Positions 1 through 8,637 of a stretch of DNA of 64,000 nucleotides are shown here, in pieces. The DNA comes from Marinobacterium iners (lineage in GTDB: Bacteria; Pseudomonadota; Gammaproteobacteria; Pseudomonadales; Balneatricaceae), in the NCBI RefSeq assembly GCF_017310015.1, contig NZ_CP022297.1, positions 2,418,001 to 2,482,000 on the forward strand. Reading direction: 5' to 3'. Each line of letters begins with the position of its first letter. Position 1 is the stretch's first letter. The position numbers were made by a program, and so were the translations under genes. The notes beneath the pieces are model-generated. The model did not search any database, had not been told where the DNA came from, and saw only the letters and a list, made by a program, of their open reading frames with translations.

Positions 1-265
1 GGGCTTTACCATCTTCATCTACAGAGTAGATTTTATTGCCTTTAAATCTGTAACTGTATCTCTTACATAAATCCTCTAAATCTTGAAGAATTGCTTCATC
101 TAAATGCTTATTAATATCTGGATTAGCTTTTGCTCTCTCTTCAAAATCGTCAATCAACTCATTAAACGGTTTTGGCTCTTCACCGCTTGTTATATAAGCT
201 GGATTATCAAATTCATCTTCTATTATTTCAATTGAGCCAATTGGATTGTTATTATCATATTTCAT
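1..265 (-). CDS. Hypothetical protein, C-terminus beyond window
   Basis: An open frame of 88 codons runs off the left edge. It begins MKYDNNNPIGSIEIIEDEFD, with the Shine-Dalgarno-like run AAGAGGAAAAT just before the ATG at 265. The visible part is acidic and rich in Asp, Glu and Asn, with no membrane segment and no motif I recognise. It lies downstream of two other unknown minus-strand genes, separated from them by a short spacer holding an A/T dyad, so it may have its own promoter. Function unknown. Confidence 0.6.
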   Translation of the reverse strand, partial: MKYDNNNPIGSIEIIEDEFDNPAYITSGEEPKPFNELIDDFEERAKANPDINKHLDEAILQDLEDLCKRYSYRFKGNKIYSVDEDGKA

Positions 266-284
266 ATTTTCCTCTTTTTAGTTG

Positions 285-303
285 TTATATATATTATTAT
301 ACC
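285..303. promoter_or_regulatory. A/T dyad in promoter position (copy 1)
   Basis: A TATATATATTATTATA run lies about 20 bases before the ribosome-binding site of the minus-strand gene starting at 265. It resembles five other A/T dyads found in promoter regions of this element. On the minus strand it includes a TATAAT-like -10 hexamer. Confidence 0.4.
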
Positions 304-305
304 AT

Positions 306-725
306 TCATTTTATAAACTCCAAATCATTATAGATTTGTTTTTCAAGCTCGAAGTATCCGCGACATAATTTATAAAAATTCAAATCTCTACATTTCCAGA
401 AACTATCTTTTTGAAAGTATGCTGCTCGATCATTCCAGCTCCAATCATTATCATCCATGTACTTAATTATGGATTTTTTGATTTTAACTAAGTTGTAGCA
501 ATCACAAAGAACAATCATATGAATTGTGTATTCATTGTTCTTAGCAAATTCTACATATTCAGCTAAACCTGCTTTCTCTTCTTCAGTTGCTTGTCCCGCT
601 TCTGAACGAATAAACACTTGAATCAAATCATGGTTTTTCAGAAACTCATGGACACCTTTAAGCTCTCTGACTCTTTCACTTTGTATTGTCTTTTTTATGA
701 AGAATGAACTTTTATCTACAATCAT
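306..725 (-). CDS. Hypothetical protein (139 aa)
   Basis: The protein is soluble, charged and mildly rich in aromatic residues (Trp-Ser-Trp-Asn near residue 95), with no signal peptide, membrane helix or family motif that I recognise. Its ATG overlaps the stop of the preceding minus-strand gene by four bases (ATGA), so the two are almost certainly translationally coupled. A short spacer separates it from the partial gene at 1-265. Composition matches the element. Function unknown; a role in element maintenance is only a guess from position. Confidence 0.6.
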   Translation of the reverse strand: MIVDKSSFFIKKTIQSERVRELKGVHEFLKNHDLIQVFIRSEAGQATEEEKAGLAEYVEFAKNNEYTIHMIVLCDCYNLVKIKKSIIKYMDDNDWSWNDRAAYFQKDSFWKCRDLNFYKLCRGYFELEKQIYNDLEFIK

Positions 726-1297
726 TTCACCCTCCCTGCTGCTTTTAGTGCTCTCCCTTGCTGGTCTTTCTTAATCCTTTCTTCAAAGTTCAAATAATCC
801 TTTTTGATTTTAATTTGTTCAACCAGATTATCTACATCAGATGATTCAGCCCTTTCGTCCAGAACCTGAAGCTCCGACATTCTAACTTTTAACTTCTTAT
901 CATCATTCTGATAGACATACTTAATTTCATTTAAAAGCTCTAATGTCTTTTTTCTCTGAAAACTTAATTTCAAAAAGAATGTTTCAAGTTCGTCAGAAGT
1001 ATAGAATCTTGATTTATCGTAATCAGGATTATTTTCTATGTAGTCTTTGACTTGATTAAGTAGACTTTTGGAAGGATTGTTATTTTTTCTTTCTATCTGT
1101 CTGATATTATCGACAACTCTAGCATTAAATAGATAACCTTCTAATTTTGCCATTCTTTCTGAATGCATGAAGGCATCATGCGATTCTATTTTATCGAATG
1201 AAAAATCAAGCATGTTATCCGCTCTGATCTTATACTCTCTTTCAACACATATATAATCTAATAAATGCTTTCTTTCCTCTTTTGTTAAATTATTCAT
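722..1297 (-). CDS. Hypothetical helical protein (191 aa)
   Basis: The protein is rich in Lys, Glu, Asp and Leu over its whole length. The stretch from about residue 110 to 185 looks strongly alpha-helical or coiled-coil. There is no signal peptide or membrane segment. It is the first gene of a two-gene unit, overlapping the next gene by four bases. It diverges from the plus-strand gene at 1431, and the 133-base spacer holds a conserved 28-base motif and an A/T dyad. I do not recognise a family. Confidence 0.6.
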   Translation of the reverse strand: MNNLTKEERKHLLDYICVEREYKIRADNMLDFSFDKIESHDAFMHSERMAKLEGYLFNARVVDNIRQIERKNNNPSKSLLNQVKDYIENNPDYDKSRFYTSDELETFFLKLSFQRKKTLELLNEIKYVYQNDDKKLKVRMSELQVLDERAESSDVDNLVEQIKIKKDYLNFEERIKKDQQGRALKAAGRVK

Positions 1298-1330
1298 AAA
1301 CTCACTTATAATTGTTTATTAATTTCATCT

Positions 1331-1358
1331 TATCATTATTATAATATTGATCAAGTAT
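1331..1358. promoter_or_regulatory. 28-base motif shared by two divergent spacers (copy 1)
   Basis: This block, starting TATCAT and ending TTGATCAAGTAT, matches 24 of 28 positions at 15367-15394. Both copies lie between divergently transcribed genes of the element. The 3' half contains the perfect palindrome TTGATCAA. A repressor or activator site is the likeliest reading; this is inference. Confidence 0.45.
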
Positions 1359-1367
1359 ATTTTTGAT

Positions 1368-1387
1368 GATATATATAATATATATGC
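1368..1387. promoter_or_regulatory. A/T dyad in promoter position (copy 2)
   Basis: GATATATATAATATATATGC sits about 45 bases upstream of the ATG at 1431 and immediately follows the 28-base motif. It belongs to the set of six similar dyads. Confidence 0.42.
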
Positions 1388-1430
1388 ATTAACGTGATTT
1401 TTAATTATAAACAATAAAAAGAGGTTCAAG

Positions 1431-1721
1431 ATGAGTGAGTTGAAATTAAAAAAGGAGAATGAAGATTTAAAAGAAGAGAAGATTGAGGTTGTTGAGGTTG
1501 TAGCAACAGGTGACGAAGTGCTTGATTCTTTGAATAGAGCTTTTGAACAAGAGAATTTTGACAAAGCTGTTAAAGAATACATAGAAGAGCATCAGCACGA
1601 CAGAACCCTTGGTCAGGTAATAGATTCGTTTATCAGCAAGGTTAGAGGTATCAATCCCTACTTTGCTTCGCTATTTCTCGTGACTACATTTGCCGGATAT
1701 ATTTTTATATTTACTCAATAA
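1431..1721 (+). CDS. Small tail-anchored-like membrane protein (96 aa)
   Basis: The first 70 residues are highly charged and helical (Lys/Glu repeats, then a His-rich turn). The C terminus is a single hydrophobic segment, about residues 76-94, ending in IFIFTQ. That gives a cytoplasmic coil held by a C-terminal membrane anchor. AAAGAGG lies seven bases before the ATG. It is transcribed alone and divergently from 722-1297, with a strong promoter for the next gene starting right after its stop. I recognise no family; a bridging role at a membrane complex such as the transfer apparatus is only a possibility. Confidence 0.6.
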   Translation: MSELKLKKENEDLKEEKIEVVEVVATGDEVLDSLNRAFEQENFDKAVKEYIEEHQHDRTLGQVIDSFISKVRGINPYFASLFLVTTFAGYIFIFTQ

Positions 1722-1733
1722 TAAAAAATATTC

Positions 1734-1761
1734 TTGACAACATATCTTAAGCATCTATGAT
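1734..1761 (+). promoter_or_regulatory. Strong sigma-70 promoter
   Basis: A consensus TTGACA at 1734-1739 is followed, after a 16-base spacer, by TATGAT at 1756-1761. It is correctly placed for the gene starting at 1825, which also has the ribosome-binding site AAGGAG. It is one of the best promoter matches in the element. Confidence 0.75.
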
Positions 1762-1824
1762 GTTCACAAATGCATAACAATATGCATAAAGAATTCTAAT
1801 TCTCTACACAAGGAGAAGGTCATC

Positions 1825-2328
1825 ATGACTGATTACGCAAAGTTGTTTGAAGGGAAGACTGCTGAAGAGATCAATGCAATCATTTCAGAGGCTCAGAACA
1901 AGAAAGCTGAACTTCGTAACGAGTCTCTTAAGAGTCTTGAAACAGAAGTGAACGATCTTCTTGTAAAAAATGATCTTAGCATCAATGACCTTCTCGCTTG
2001 CTTTAAAGAACAAGTTCGTGAATTTGCTATCTATGAGCTTAATATTGGAACTTCTACCAAGCGAGCTTCCAAGGCATCTAGTTCCAAGCCTGTAGAGCCG
2101 CCTGAAAATAAAGAATGGCAAGTATTGGAGATTGGTGGAAAAGATTACCTCATTTCTGCCAAGGCACGTCGAGTTAGTTCAGATATCCTTGAAGCCATTC
2201 AAAAGGCTGGTGGAAATGAAACTAAAACGAACGATATTTTTGCTACCTATTCTGTAGGTACTCCTATTACTGGTGAAAAATATCTTAAGAAAGTAGCTGA
2301 ACTGGAAGCTAAGAAAGAAGAAGAGTAA
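1825..2328 (+). CDS. H-NS-like N-terminal domain with unrelated C-terminus (167 aa)
   Basis: Residues about 10-60 have the layout of the H-NS/MvaT N-terminal oligomerisation helix, with charged heptads ending in a 'NDLSINDLL' segment like the 'YGLSAADL' of H-NS relatives. The family's usual C-terminal AT-hook-type DNA-binding motif (W-x-GRGR-x-P) is absent. A Ser/Lys-rich linker (about 85-95) leads instead to a compact unknown domain (100-155) and an acidic tail. The gene is monocistronic, with a consensus promoter, AAGGAGAAGG ribosome-binding site and rho-independent terminator, and so is probably well expressed. A nucleoid or silencer-like role is inferred; the fold assignment is tentative. 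Confidence 0.6.
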   Translation: MTDYAKLFEGKTAEEINAIISEAQNKKAELRNESLKSLETEVNDLLVKNDLSINDLLACFKEQVREFAIYELNIGTSTKRASKASSSKPVEPPENKEWQVLEIGGKDYLISAKARRVSSDILEAIQKAGGNETKTNDIFATYSVGTPITGEKYLKKVAELEAKKEEE

Positions 2329-2351
2329 TTGGTTGGTTCAGCACCTACAAG

Positions 2352-2376
2352 AAAGCCCCTCAAAGGGGCTTTTTTA
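2352..2376 (+). terminator. Rho-independent terminator
   Basis: The stem AAAGCCCC/GGGGCTTT with a short loop is followed by a T run. It ends the gene at 1825-2328. Its T-tract overlaps the stop codon of the convergent minus-strand gene at 2374-4974, so it may act in both directions. Confidence 0.85.
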
Positions 2377-4974
2377 TTGTCTGAAGAATCGCTTCGCTAC
2401 ATGCGTTACTTCGTCTTTACCGTCATTTATTTCTTCAGCTTGTCCAAGCTTTGTTTCGTTGTAGATCATTGAGTTGCTGTTATCCAAGAAGTTCTTCAAT
2501 GTCCCGCCAACATAGTTCACCAATCTGAAAAGAAAATACACATTCAAAATCGCATAAACAACGAACAAGATAATTTGTGCTGAAGAACCATCTGTTGCAT
2601 AGCTGGAATCAGTTTCAAAAATCTTGAAGCGAGGAATTATATCTTGAGTCATGATATTGAAGATCACGATAGCCATGACTGCAAACAATGGAATCAAAAT
2701 AAGCGAAACTACATTTAAAAATGCTTCGATAAGATATTCACTTCTATCTTTCTGTGAAGGATTTATCGCAAAGATAAAATTCAAAACAACTGCAATGAAT
2801 GATTCATATATTTTTGCTGCAATCTTTATAACAATAAAAGCCGCTATAATGAAAGGCACGAGTGGAAATATGTAACCAATCAAAATACCAAAAACCACAA
2901 GAACAAAAAATATTTTATTTGTAAGACTGATACCAAACTTCTCTTCCAATACTGATAACGTAATAATGAAAGCTGCAAGTTCTGGTGCATTCTCTCTAAT
3001 GTTGTCATCCCAGCCATAGAAGTAGTCTTGACCAGTATTATCAAGAAATGAAAACAAGGCTATTGTTGTAGCACCCCCAGCGATACCAAGACTGCCCTTG
3101 ACAGCTGCACTTCTTATCTTTTGTTTAACATTACCGCCACTAAGAAGCTTGGCAGGAATGGCCTTATTTTTCTTTTTAAGAAGACTTGAGATGAATGGAG
3201 AAGCTGTCTTGATAGCTAAAGCATTGACCAAGAAGCTCTCACCCATAGCATTCATTTCAGAGAAAATATTGTCGCAAACATAACCGTTTGTTATTGAGTT
3301 GGGATTATTCAAACAAGTCTGGAATCTGGTTAATCCGAAAGGTCCGTCAAACCCTGTTATGAGATCGGAGAAGCTGACTTCACTGATAGACTGGAACTGG
3401 ATTCCATCAACGATAGAAGTACCATTGTCTTTAATGAAATCAAGATAAGTCTCATGGTTGAAGTGCGGATAGTGCTTAGTATCAATCACTATGCTGAATG
3501 TGGTTGTATCAACCAAGTCTGGTTCTTCTTCCAACACTGCCAATCCGTTGATCACAGACTTTGCCGGATTAGAATCTATCTTAATTATGCTGTAGTACGG
3601 AGACATGATTAAGTTGTTGAAGAAGCCTTTCTTGCTGTTCTCAGCACGATAATCAGCTTTGAGATAAAGGTTAGTAGCAAGGGAGCAACTGAACACACTC
3701 GAAGTATCACCATCAGAACAATACTGAGTCATACAAGCCTGAATCTCAGCGACTGTCATGGTGTTCACCTGTCTCTTACCAAATGATTCCTCTACCACTC
3801 CACAAAGCTGTATTGTGTTCCCTCTCAAGCCGTAATCGCCTCTGATCACCTTGTCATAGTCGTAGTTGGGAATAGCTGTAAGGCTGGATACAAGGTCTTT
3901 AGAAAGGCATTTTGAAGCCTCTTGTATGTAGTCTCTGATCGAAGTTGCTGAAGCATTTTCCAAGCTTACTTCTTCGTAATTCGCACAAGTTCCAGACACC
4001 CATCTGAAGTCAGTATTATCAGATTTAAACCAGCTATTTACTTCTTGAGACATTACATTATCGGTAATTTTATTAGCTTTATTAATTATTTTTCTGTATA
4101 CACTTTCTACTTTTTGATCATAGTAATTTAAAATTCCTGTATTGCCTAATTCAGCTTGATTTTTAACTAACACAGTATCAATTGGAAGACTGAAACTAAT
4201 ATCTCCTTTAATACCATTCAAACCACCAACATATTTTTCATTTAATCTTGTGAATTTAAACTCAAGTTCAGAATCATTTTTTAATACACTTTTCTCTTCC
4301 ATTAAACCATTAATCAAATTAAACATATCATCTTGATAAATGAACGGACGAGGAATCTTTACAGTCGGCAAACCTGTAGAGATGTTATTGTTATATTCTT
4401 GAAGTGATTCATCAGCGACAACGAAACTACTACCAAGTTTTTTAAATATAAATCTTTCGATATAAGAAGGTTCATTTATTTCTACAACAAGAAACTGAAT
4501 CAAGCATATAAATAGAAGAAATGTATGAATAACATATGAGACTAAAGGAACTTTACCGCCATACAACTTCCCTTCACTCATTGTCATGACAGTAGAAGTA
4601 AGAAGGGTTTTCATGAAGTATAGGAATCCCAAAAAAACAAATACTACTAATATATGCTTTAGCACATACCAACCTTTGCTCCAATTAGCAAAAGATTTTG
4701 AATTCAATCGAACTTCTTCAACTGATAAATTTCTTATTTTTTCAACATTTGCTGGAACAGTAATATCACTAACAGCACTTGCTAAATACTCTTTACCAAA
4801 AAATCCTAGAATGAATTGAAATTCAGTTTTTTCAAATATTTCTTCTACTTCAGCAATTTTTTTTACTTCATAATCCTGATAAAGGACTTTATCTTTAATT
4901 GTTTCATTATTATCAGCAGATGCAATACCAAAAAATAAACTAATTGCTAATACTATATAACTTAACCATTTCAT
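2374..4974 (-). CDS. Large polytopic membrane protein, DotA/TraY-like
   Basis: The 866-residue protein starts with a signal peptide (cleavage likely after IASA, about residue 20). Two membrane helices follow near 105-125 and 143-165, then a periplasmic region of more than 400 residues with several Cys (about 340-450). A C-terminal cluster of helices (about 625-840) includes a GYIFPLVPF stretch. DotA/TraY proteins of type I conjugation and Dot/Icm systems have this layout and a comparable Pro-rich C-terminal helix, so I infer an inner-membrane transfer-channel component. Its start overlaps the upstream gene by four bases. Base composition is mosaic: the periplasmic part (about 3300-4020) is visibly richer in G+C than its flanks. 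Identity is by architecture, not confirmed homology. Confidence 0.5.
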   Translation of the reverse strand: MKWLSYIVLAISLFFGIASADNNETIKDKVLYQDYEVKKIAEVEEIFEKTEFQFILGFFGKEYLASAVSDITVPANVEKIRNLSVEEVRLNSKSFANWSKGWYVLKHILVVFVFLGFLYFMKTLLTSTVMTMSEGKLYGGKVPLVSYVIHTFLLFICLIQFLVVEINEPSYIERFIFKKLGSSFVVADESLQEYNNNISTGLPTVKIPRPFIYQDDMFNLINGLMEEKSVLKNDSELEFKFTRLNEKYVGGLNGIKGDISFSLPIDTVLVKNQAELGNTGILNYYDQKVESVYRKIINKANKITDNVMSQEVNSWFKSDNTDFRWVSGTCANYEEVSLENASATSIRDYIQEASKCLSKDLVSSLTAIPNYDYDKVIRGDYGLRGNTIQLCGVVEESFGKRQVNTMTVAEIQACMTQYCSDGDTSSVFSCSLATNLYLKADYRAENSKKGFFNNLIMSPYYSIIKIDSNPAKSVINGLAVLEEEPDLVDTTTFSIVIDTKHYPHFNHETYLDFIKDNGTSIVDGIQFQSISEVSFSDLITGFDGPFGLTRFQTCLNNPNSITNGYVCDNIFSEMNAMGESFLVNALAIKTASPFISSLLKKKNKAIPAKLLSGGNVKQKIRSAAVKGSLGIAGGATTIALFSFLDNTGQDYFYGWDDNIRENAPELAAFIITLSVLEEKFGISLTNKIFFVLVVFGILIGYIFPLVPFIIAAFIVIKIAAKIYESFIAVVLNFIFAINPSQKDRSEYLIEAFLNVVSLILIPLFAVMAIVIFNIMTQDIIPRFKIFETDSSYATDGSSAQIILFVVYAILNVYFLFRLVNYVGGTLKNFLDNSNSMIYNETKLGQAEEINDGKDEVTHVAKRFFRQ

Positions 4975-7919
4975 TTCATACCTTCATTTTTTTGTTCTTC
5001 TTTTTGTTTTTCTCTTCTTCTTCTTTCTTCCTGAATTTGCTTTTTAAGCTTTTCTTGTTTTCCTTGCTCAACACTCTTAAGCGAACTTAAGATTGAACCA
5101 GCCGCAATAGTGTTCAAATCTCTTACCATTTTTTCTTCAGCTTCTTCAGAATCGAAGAACTTCTTCATTGAATCTAATGGCAAGTCATTCATTTTTCTGA
5201 ATAAATGCATTGTTATTTTGTAATTAACAAAAGCAGTTATCACAAAAACTATACACATTACTACAATGCCCATAACGAAAGTTGGATCTTGTATAGCTTC
5301 ACCGAACATTTCAAATGTCATATATGAGATGATCGAACTAAACACAGATAACAATATTGTGCTGATAAGTATACCGATTAAGAATAATGGCAAGTATGCG
5401 ATAACGAATAGAATTAACTTAACGAATTCCATAACTGCTTTATTAAACTCTTCATGTGTCTGGAATCTGAAGAATCTCAACATGAAGAATGGAATCGACA
5501 TGAACAATATAATCACATTCAAAATAAATGTTATGAATGTCAATTTTAAAATAAACACTAATGCCATTTTTAAAATTATCAAAGCAATACCAGCAGCACC
5601 AATCATGTATATCAATGGCATAATAGGATCTAAAACACTGTTTATTATTGCGAATGCTCCCCCTGCTAATGAAGCAAGTGTTCCAACCCCAGCAACTCCA
5701 TATTTATTTTTCTTCAATTTACCTTTAGATTTATCAGTCTTCATGGCTGAAGCTACTGACATTATTTCTCTTGTTATTATGATAGTTGCTGAAACATTTA
5801 ATAACGTATTACCAAATTCAGCTTGTCTCTGAATTGGATGAGCAGAAGAAATATAACAAAGAAACTTACCTTCACATTCTGAATTTTGCCATTCATATAC
5901 TTCTTTGAATTTCGTTAATGGGCTTGTTAAAAACGAAGTAATGTTAGAAGTGAAATCCACACCACTATAATTTCTTTCTGTAGATTCTTTGAGATAGTAA
6001 TCTGTGTAATCTTCAAAGTTGATATTGACAATATCTTCAGAATTGAAGTTGTAGCCAGTGAAAGCATCTGCTACATAATTGTCTAAGATAGGGAAAAGAC
6101 CAGACACATCTGCATCATCATTCAATGGAATATATGTATCACTCAATGCACCAGTATCTGTAGTAACAGTGTTTCTAAGTATCGCTTGATTGAGATTTGT
6201 GTTCTTGAATGAACTAAGAAGAGTCGTGAAGTTCGTTGCTATAGTGGCAACCCCTTCTTGTCTCAATTGAATAAAGTAAGCTCTGGCATTGTCTATCTCG
6301 AAAATGTCCAACACATAGCTTCTTTCAACAGCCGTTCTCAACTCATAGATGTCACTAATAAAACCGTCTCTTGCTTTCTCAAGTGCTGTAAATGAGGACT
6401 CTCTAGCCGCTACAAGCTCTTCTCTCTCGTAATACATGCTCTTGTTGTCCTTAGAAGCAAGAACCCCTACAACCCCCTTCTCGTTTGTATCAAGGCAAGC
6501 TGTTGTAGCCACTCCATTAATGTCAGTGCCGTTCACTAAATGGTTGTAAGTTCTTACTGAACCCTGAACATTCTCCCTGTTGTCGAAACAAGCCTGCTCT
6601 CTGATACCCCTTGCTATCGTTTCAGCTTGAGAAAGGCTCTTTCTGAGCATGTAAGTGTTCTCTTTGATAAGAGATCCTTTGTCGTTCTCTCCGTATCCTA
6701 CAAGCAATGCCGCTAATACATTCTGGTGATAGACAAGAGACATCTTCTTCAGAATTTCCTTCTCTTCTTTGTTAGCAACGGAAGGAGACTTAAGACCTAA
6801 ATCATCAGCTACAGCCATTCTTAGAGTCATTGCACCAGAAGCGATTGTGTCCTGAATCGCTGAAGCTTCGTAATGCTTGATTTGCCCCACTGTCTCTTGA
6901 ATGAAGTCGTAAAGCCTTACATTCTTCGCTATTTTTTCTAATTTTGTATCTTTGATTACTGGTAGTGTTGCCTTGATAGAACCACATTCAAAATCAAACG
7001 TATTTGAAGTTTTTTTATCTTCAGTTGGTTTACCAAAAATTATTCCATTGATATGCCTTTTATCAGTTCCAATTAATTTATCTGTATAATTAAGGAATGT
7101 TTCGTCACCGAATGAAGACTTGATTAATCTTCCTTCATTCTCAATGTAAAGATTGTCTATAACCTGATTTTTGCTGAACCAGCTTGACGAAGTAGCATCA
7201 GTTAGATTTGTGTAATTGGTTGTAGACTGCTTACAAAGCATTGAGTGAGTTAAAGATGATACATACTGATAGGCATATGCTTTATTATGTTTAAAAGAAT
7301 CAGTTTCTACTTCTTGAGATTTGTTGAATTTATCAGTTGACGTTATTGAATCAATATTTTTAGATTCAAGATCAGCCAAGAAGTAAGCATAAAGAGCTGT
7401 AGCAAGCTTTAAGCTATAAAAGGCACATATCAAGAAGAAGTGTTGGATAAGAGTGAAGTTGCCGTATGGAGCATAGAACAACAGCAACAAGACCATTGTT
7501 GCGATACTTAACTTCGTATATTGCTTATTCCATTCGCCTTTATCTAAAGCACTACCGATCAAAGGAATTGATGTTCTGGAAAGATTAAAAATTCCTACTG
7601 CCGCTATGATAGAAATAAACAGCCAAGTTAAACGAGCTAAGATCGCTTCAGTAGCATAAGAAGGATTGTAATGTTCTGATTCAGATATTTTAGAAGTTGG
7701 GTATCCTATCGCATTGGACACACCCATTTTCTCAACTTGTTCAGGATATACAGCAGCGAAAGACTGGAGAATTGTATCTGAAGGACATATTTCTGAGTTG
7801 AAAGGATCTATCTTACCGTCTTTCAAACCACAATCTGGATATGCAATATCTTCTGAACTTGCGGTGAACGAAAAGAAAATTGCTATTAAATATACTACTC
7901 CTTTAAATCTCTTGAACAT
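4971..7919 (-). CDS. Large polytopic membrane protein, second DotA/TraY-like
   Basis: The 982-residue protein has a signal peptide (about 1-22, ending TASS) and N-terminal membrane helices near 92-112 and 137-175. A roughly 500-residue extracytoplasmic domain with scattered Cys follows, then a C-terminal helix bundle (about 760-920) and a highly charged Lys/Glu/Arg tail. The architecture parallels its downstream neighbour, with which it overlaps by four bases, so the two probably form one complex or a divergent duplicate pair. DotA/TraY is the closest layout I know; a VirB6/TrbL- or TraG-N-like protein is an alternative. The promoter region at 7920-7975 holds TTGACT, an A/T dyad and TATAAT. 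The region 6240-6960 is richer in G+C than the ends. Confidence 0.48.
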   Translation of the reverse strand: MFKRFKGVVYLIAIFFSFTASSEDIAYPDCGLKDGKIDPFNSEICPSDTILQSFAAVYPEQVEKMGVSNAIGYPTSKISESEHYNPSYATEAILARLTWLFISIIAAVGIFNLSRTSIPLIGSALDKGEWNKQYTKLSIATMVLLLLFYAPYGNFTLIQHFFLICAFYSLKLATALYAYFLADLESKNIDSITSTDKFNKSQEVETDSFKHNKAYAYQYVSSLTHSMLCKQSTTNYTNLTDATSSSWFSKNQVIDNLYIENEGRLIKSSFGDETFLNYTDKLIGTDKRHINGIIFGKPTEDKKTSNTFDFECGSIKATLPVIKDTKLEKIAKNVRLYDFIQETVGQIKHYEASAIQDTIASGAMTLRMAVADDLGLKSPSVANKEEKEILKKMSLVYHQNVLAALLVGYGENDKGSLIKENTYMLRKSLSQAETIARGIREQACFDNRENVQGSVRTYNHLVNGTDINGVATTACLDTNEKGVVGVLASKDNKSMYYEREELVAARESSFTALEKARDGFISDIYELRTAVERSYVLDIFEIDNARAYFIQLRQEGVATIATNFTTLLSSFKNTNLNQAILRNTVTTDTGALSDTYIPLNDDADVSGLFPILDNYVADAFTGYNFNSEDIVNINFEDYTDYYLKESTERNYSGVDFTSNITSFLTSPLTKFKEVYEWQNSECEGKFLCYISSAHPIQRQAEFGNTLLNVSATIIITREIMSVASAMKTDKSKGKLKKNKYGVAGVGTLASLAGGAFAIINSVLDPIMPLIYMIGAAGIALIILKMALVFILKLTFITFILNVIILFMSIPFFMLRFFRFQTHEEFNKAVMEFVKLILFVIAYLPLFLIGILISTILLSVFSSIISYMTFEMFGEAIQDPTFVMGIVVMCIVFVITAFVNYKITMHLFRKMNDLPLDSMKKFFDSEEAEEKMVRDLNTIAAGSILSSLKSVEQGKQEKLKKQIQEERRRREKQKEEQKNEGMK

Positions 7920-7947
7920 TGCATTTTTATTTTGTTTATATTTTCAT

Positions 7948-7976
7948 TATATATATAATATATATTAAGTCAATAT
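7948..7976 (-). promoter_or_regulatory. Promoter with A/T dyad spacer (copy 3)
   Basis: Read on the minus strand, TTGACT is followed by 16 bases of alternating A/T and then TATAAT, in position for the gene starting at 7919. The spacer itself is the A/T dyad seen in five other promoter regions. Confidence 0.55.
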
Positions 7977-7983
7977 TATAATA

Positions 7984-8007
7984 AAAAATAACCTCCAGTT
8001 TAGGAGG
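7984..8007 (-). terminator. Rho-independent terminator overlapping a stop codon
   Basis: On the minus strand CCTCC-TAAACT-GGAGG is followed by TTATTTTTTATT. The TAA stop of the gene at 8000-8620 lies within the hairpin, so the partition pair is closed off before the promoter of the membrane-protein operon. Confidence 0.75.
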
Positions 8008-8620
8008 CCATTTTAATACTTGATACAATATTATTTATTCTTCTTTCAAACATTGCTTCAAGGTATGGTTGAGGACGGAAATTAATAGCTTCAATAGAAC
8101 CAGCTTCCTTTGCACACTCTTCATATATGCTGATTAATTTCTCTACTACTTTCATATTAATCACAAGTGTTCTTTGCATATTTTTATTACCCTTTAACTG
8201 TTTACGCATAGGAATTTCAAATTCTCCAACACCATTAGAGAAGTCAAAGTTATAACTAGAAACAGGACTCTCTATTTTTTTACCGAATACTTCATTAATA
8301 TCTTCAACAATGAGTTGATATATCAAAGTCTGAAGAAGACTTGTAGCACTGAATTTAGTGTTATAGATTTTATTGAAAGCACCTGCTACAAATGCAGCAT
8401 TTTTAGTAGTTTCATCATTTATCTTCACTGATGTTCTTTTTGCTGGTTCTTTTAGCAATTCTTTACATTCAGCTATTACACTTGAGTAGTCGCCACAAGT
8501 GGAAGATTCAACCGCTGCAAGCTTTTCAGCTACTTTAGGGATAAGTGTCTTCTGGTTGTCTTGGTTCAACACTTGCTCAATCTTGTTGTTTTTCTTTGCT
8601 TTTAAATCTTTAATATTCAT
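8000..8620 (-). CDS. Unknown partner of ParA (206 aa)
   Basis: This soluble protein begins with a Lys/Asn/Gln-rich segment, has a Thr-Ser-Val-Lys-Ile segment near residue 73, and a helical C terminus. It lies 17 bases after the ParA-like gene and shares its terminator, with GGAG eight bases before the ATG. In two-gene partition cassettes the second gene encodes the centromere-binding protein (ParB or a smaller adaptor), so I infer that role from position. I see no ParB nuclease motif (GxxRxxA) and no clear helix-turn-helix or ribbon-helix-helix signature, so the family remains unassigned. Confidence 0.5.
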   Translation of the reverse strand: MNIKDLKAKKNNKIEQVLNQDNQKTLIPKVAEKLAAVESSTCGDYSSVIAECKELLKEPAKRTSVKINDETTKNAAFVAGAFNKIYNTKFSATSLLQTLIYQLIVEDINEVFGKKIESPVSSYNFDFSNGVGEFEIPMRKQLKGNKNMQRTLVINMKVVEKLISIYEECAKEAGSIEAINFRPQPYLEAMFERRINNIVSSIKMAS

Positions 8621-8637
8621 TTTCTTGTCTCCGATTA

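Noticed and set aside
1825..2328. Full assignment of the 167-residue protein to H-NS
   Set aside because: The characteristic C-terminal DNA-binding motif is missing; only the N-terminal helix pattern fits.
5266..5832. Plus-strand open frame of 188 codons inside the second membrane-protein gene
   Set aside because: It is antisense to conserved hydrophobic helices, rich in Ile/Asn from the complement, and has no ribosome-binding site.
8000..8620. Naming the gene after parA as parB
   Set aside because: Position fits, but no ParB nuclease or DNA-binding signature is visible, so only a partner role is proposed.
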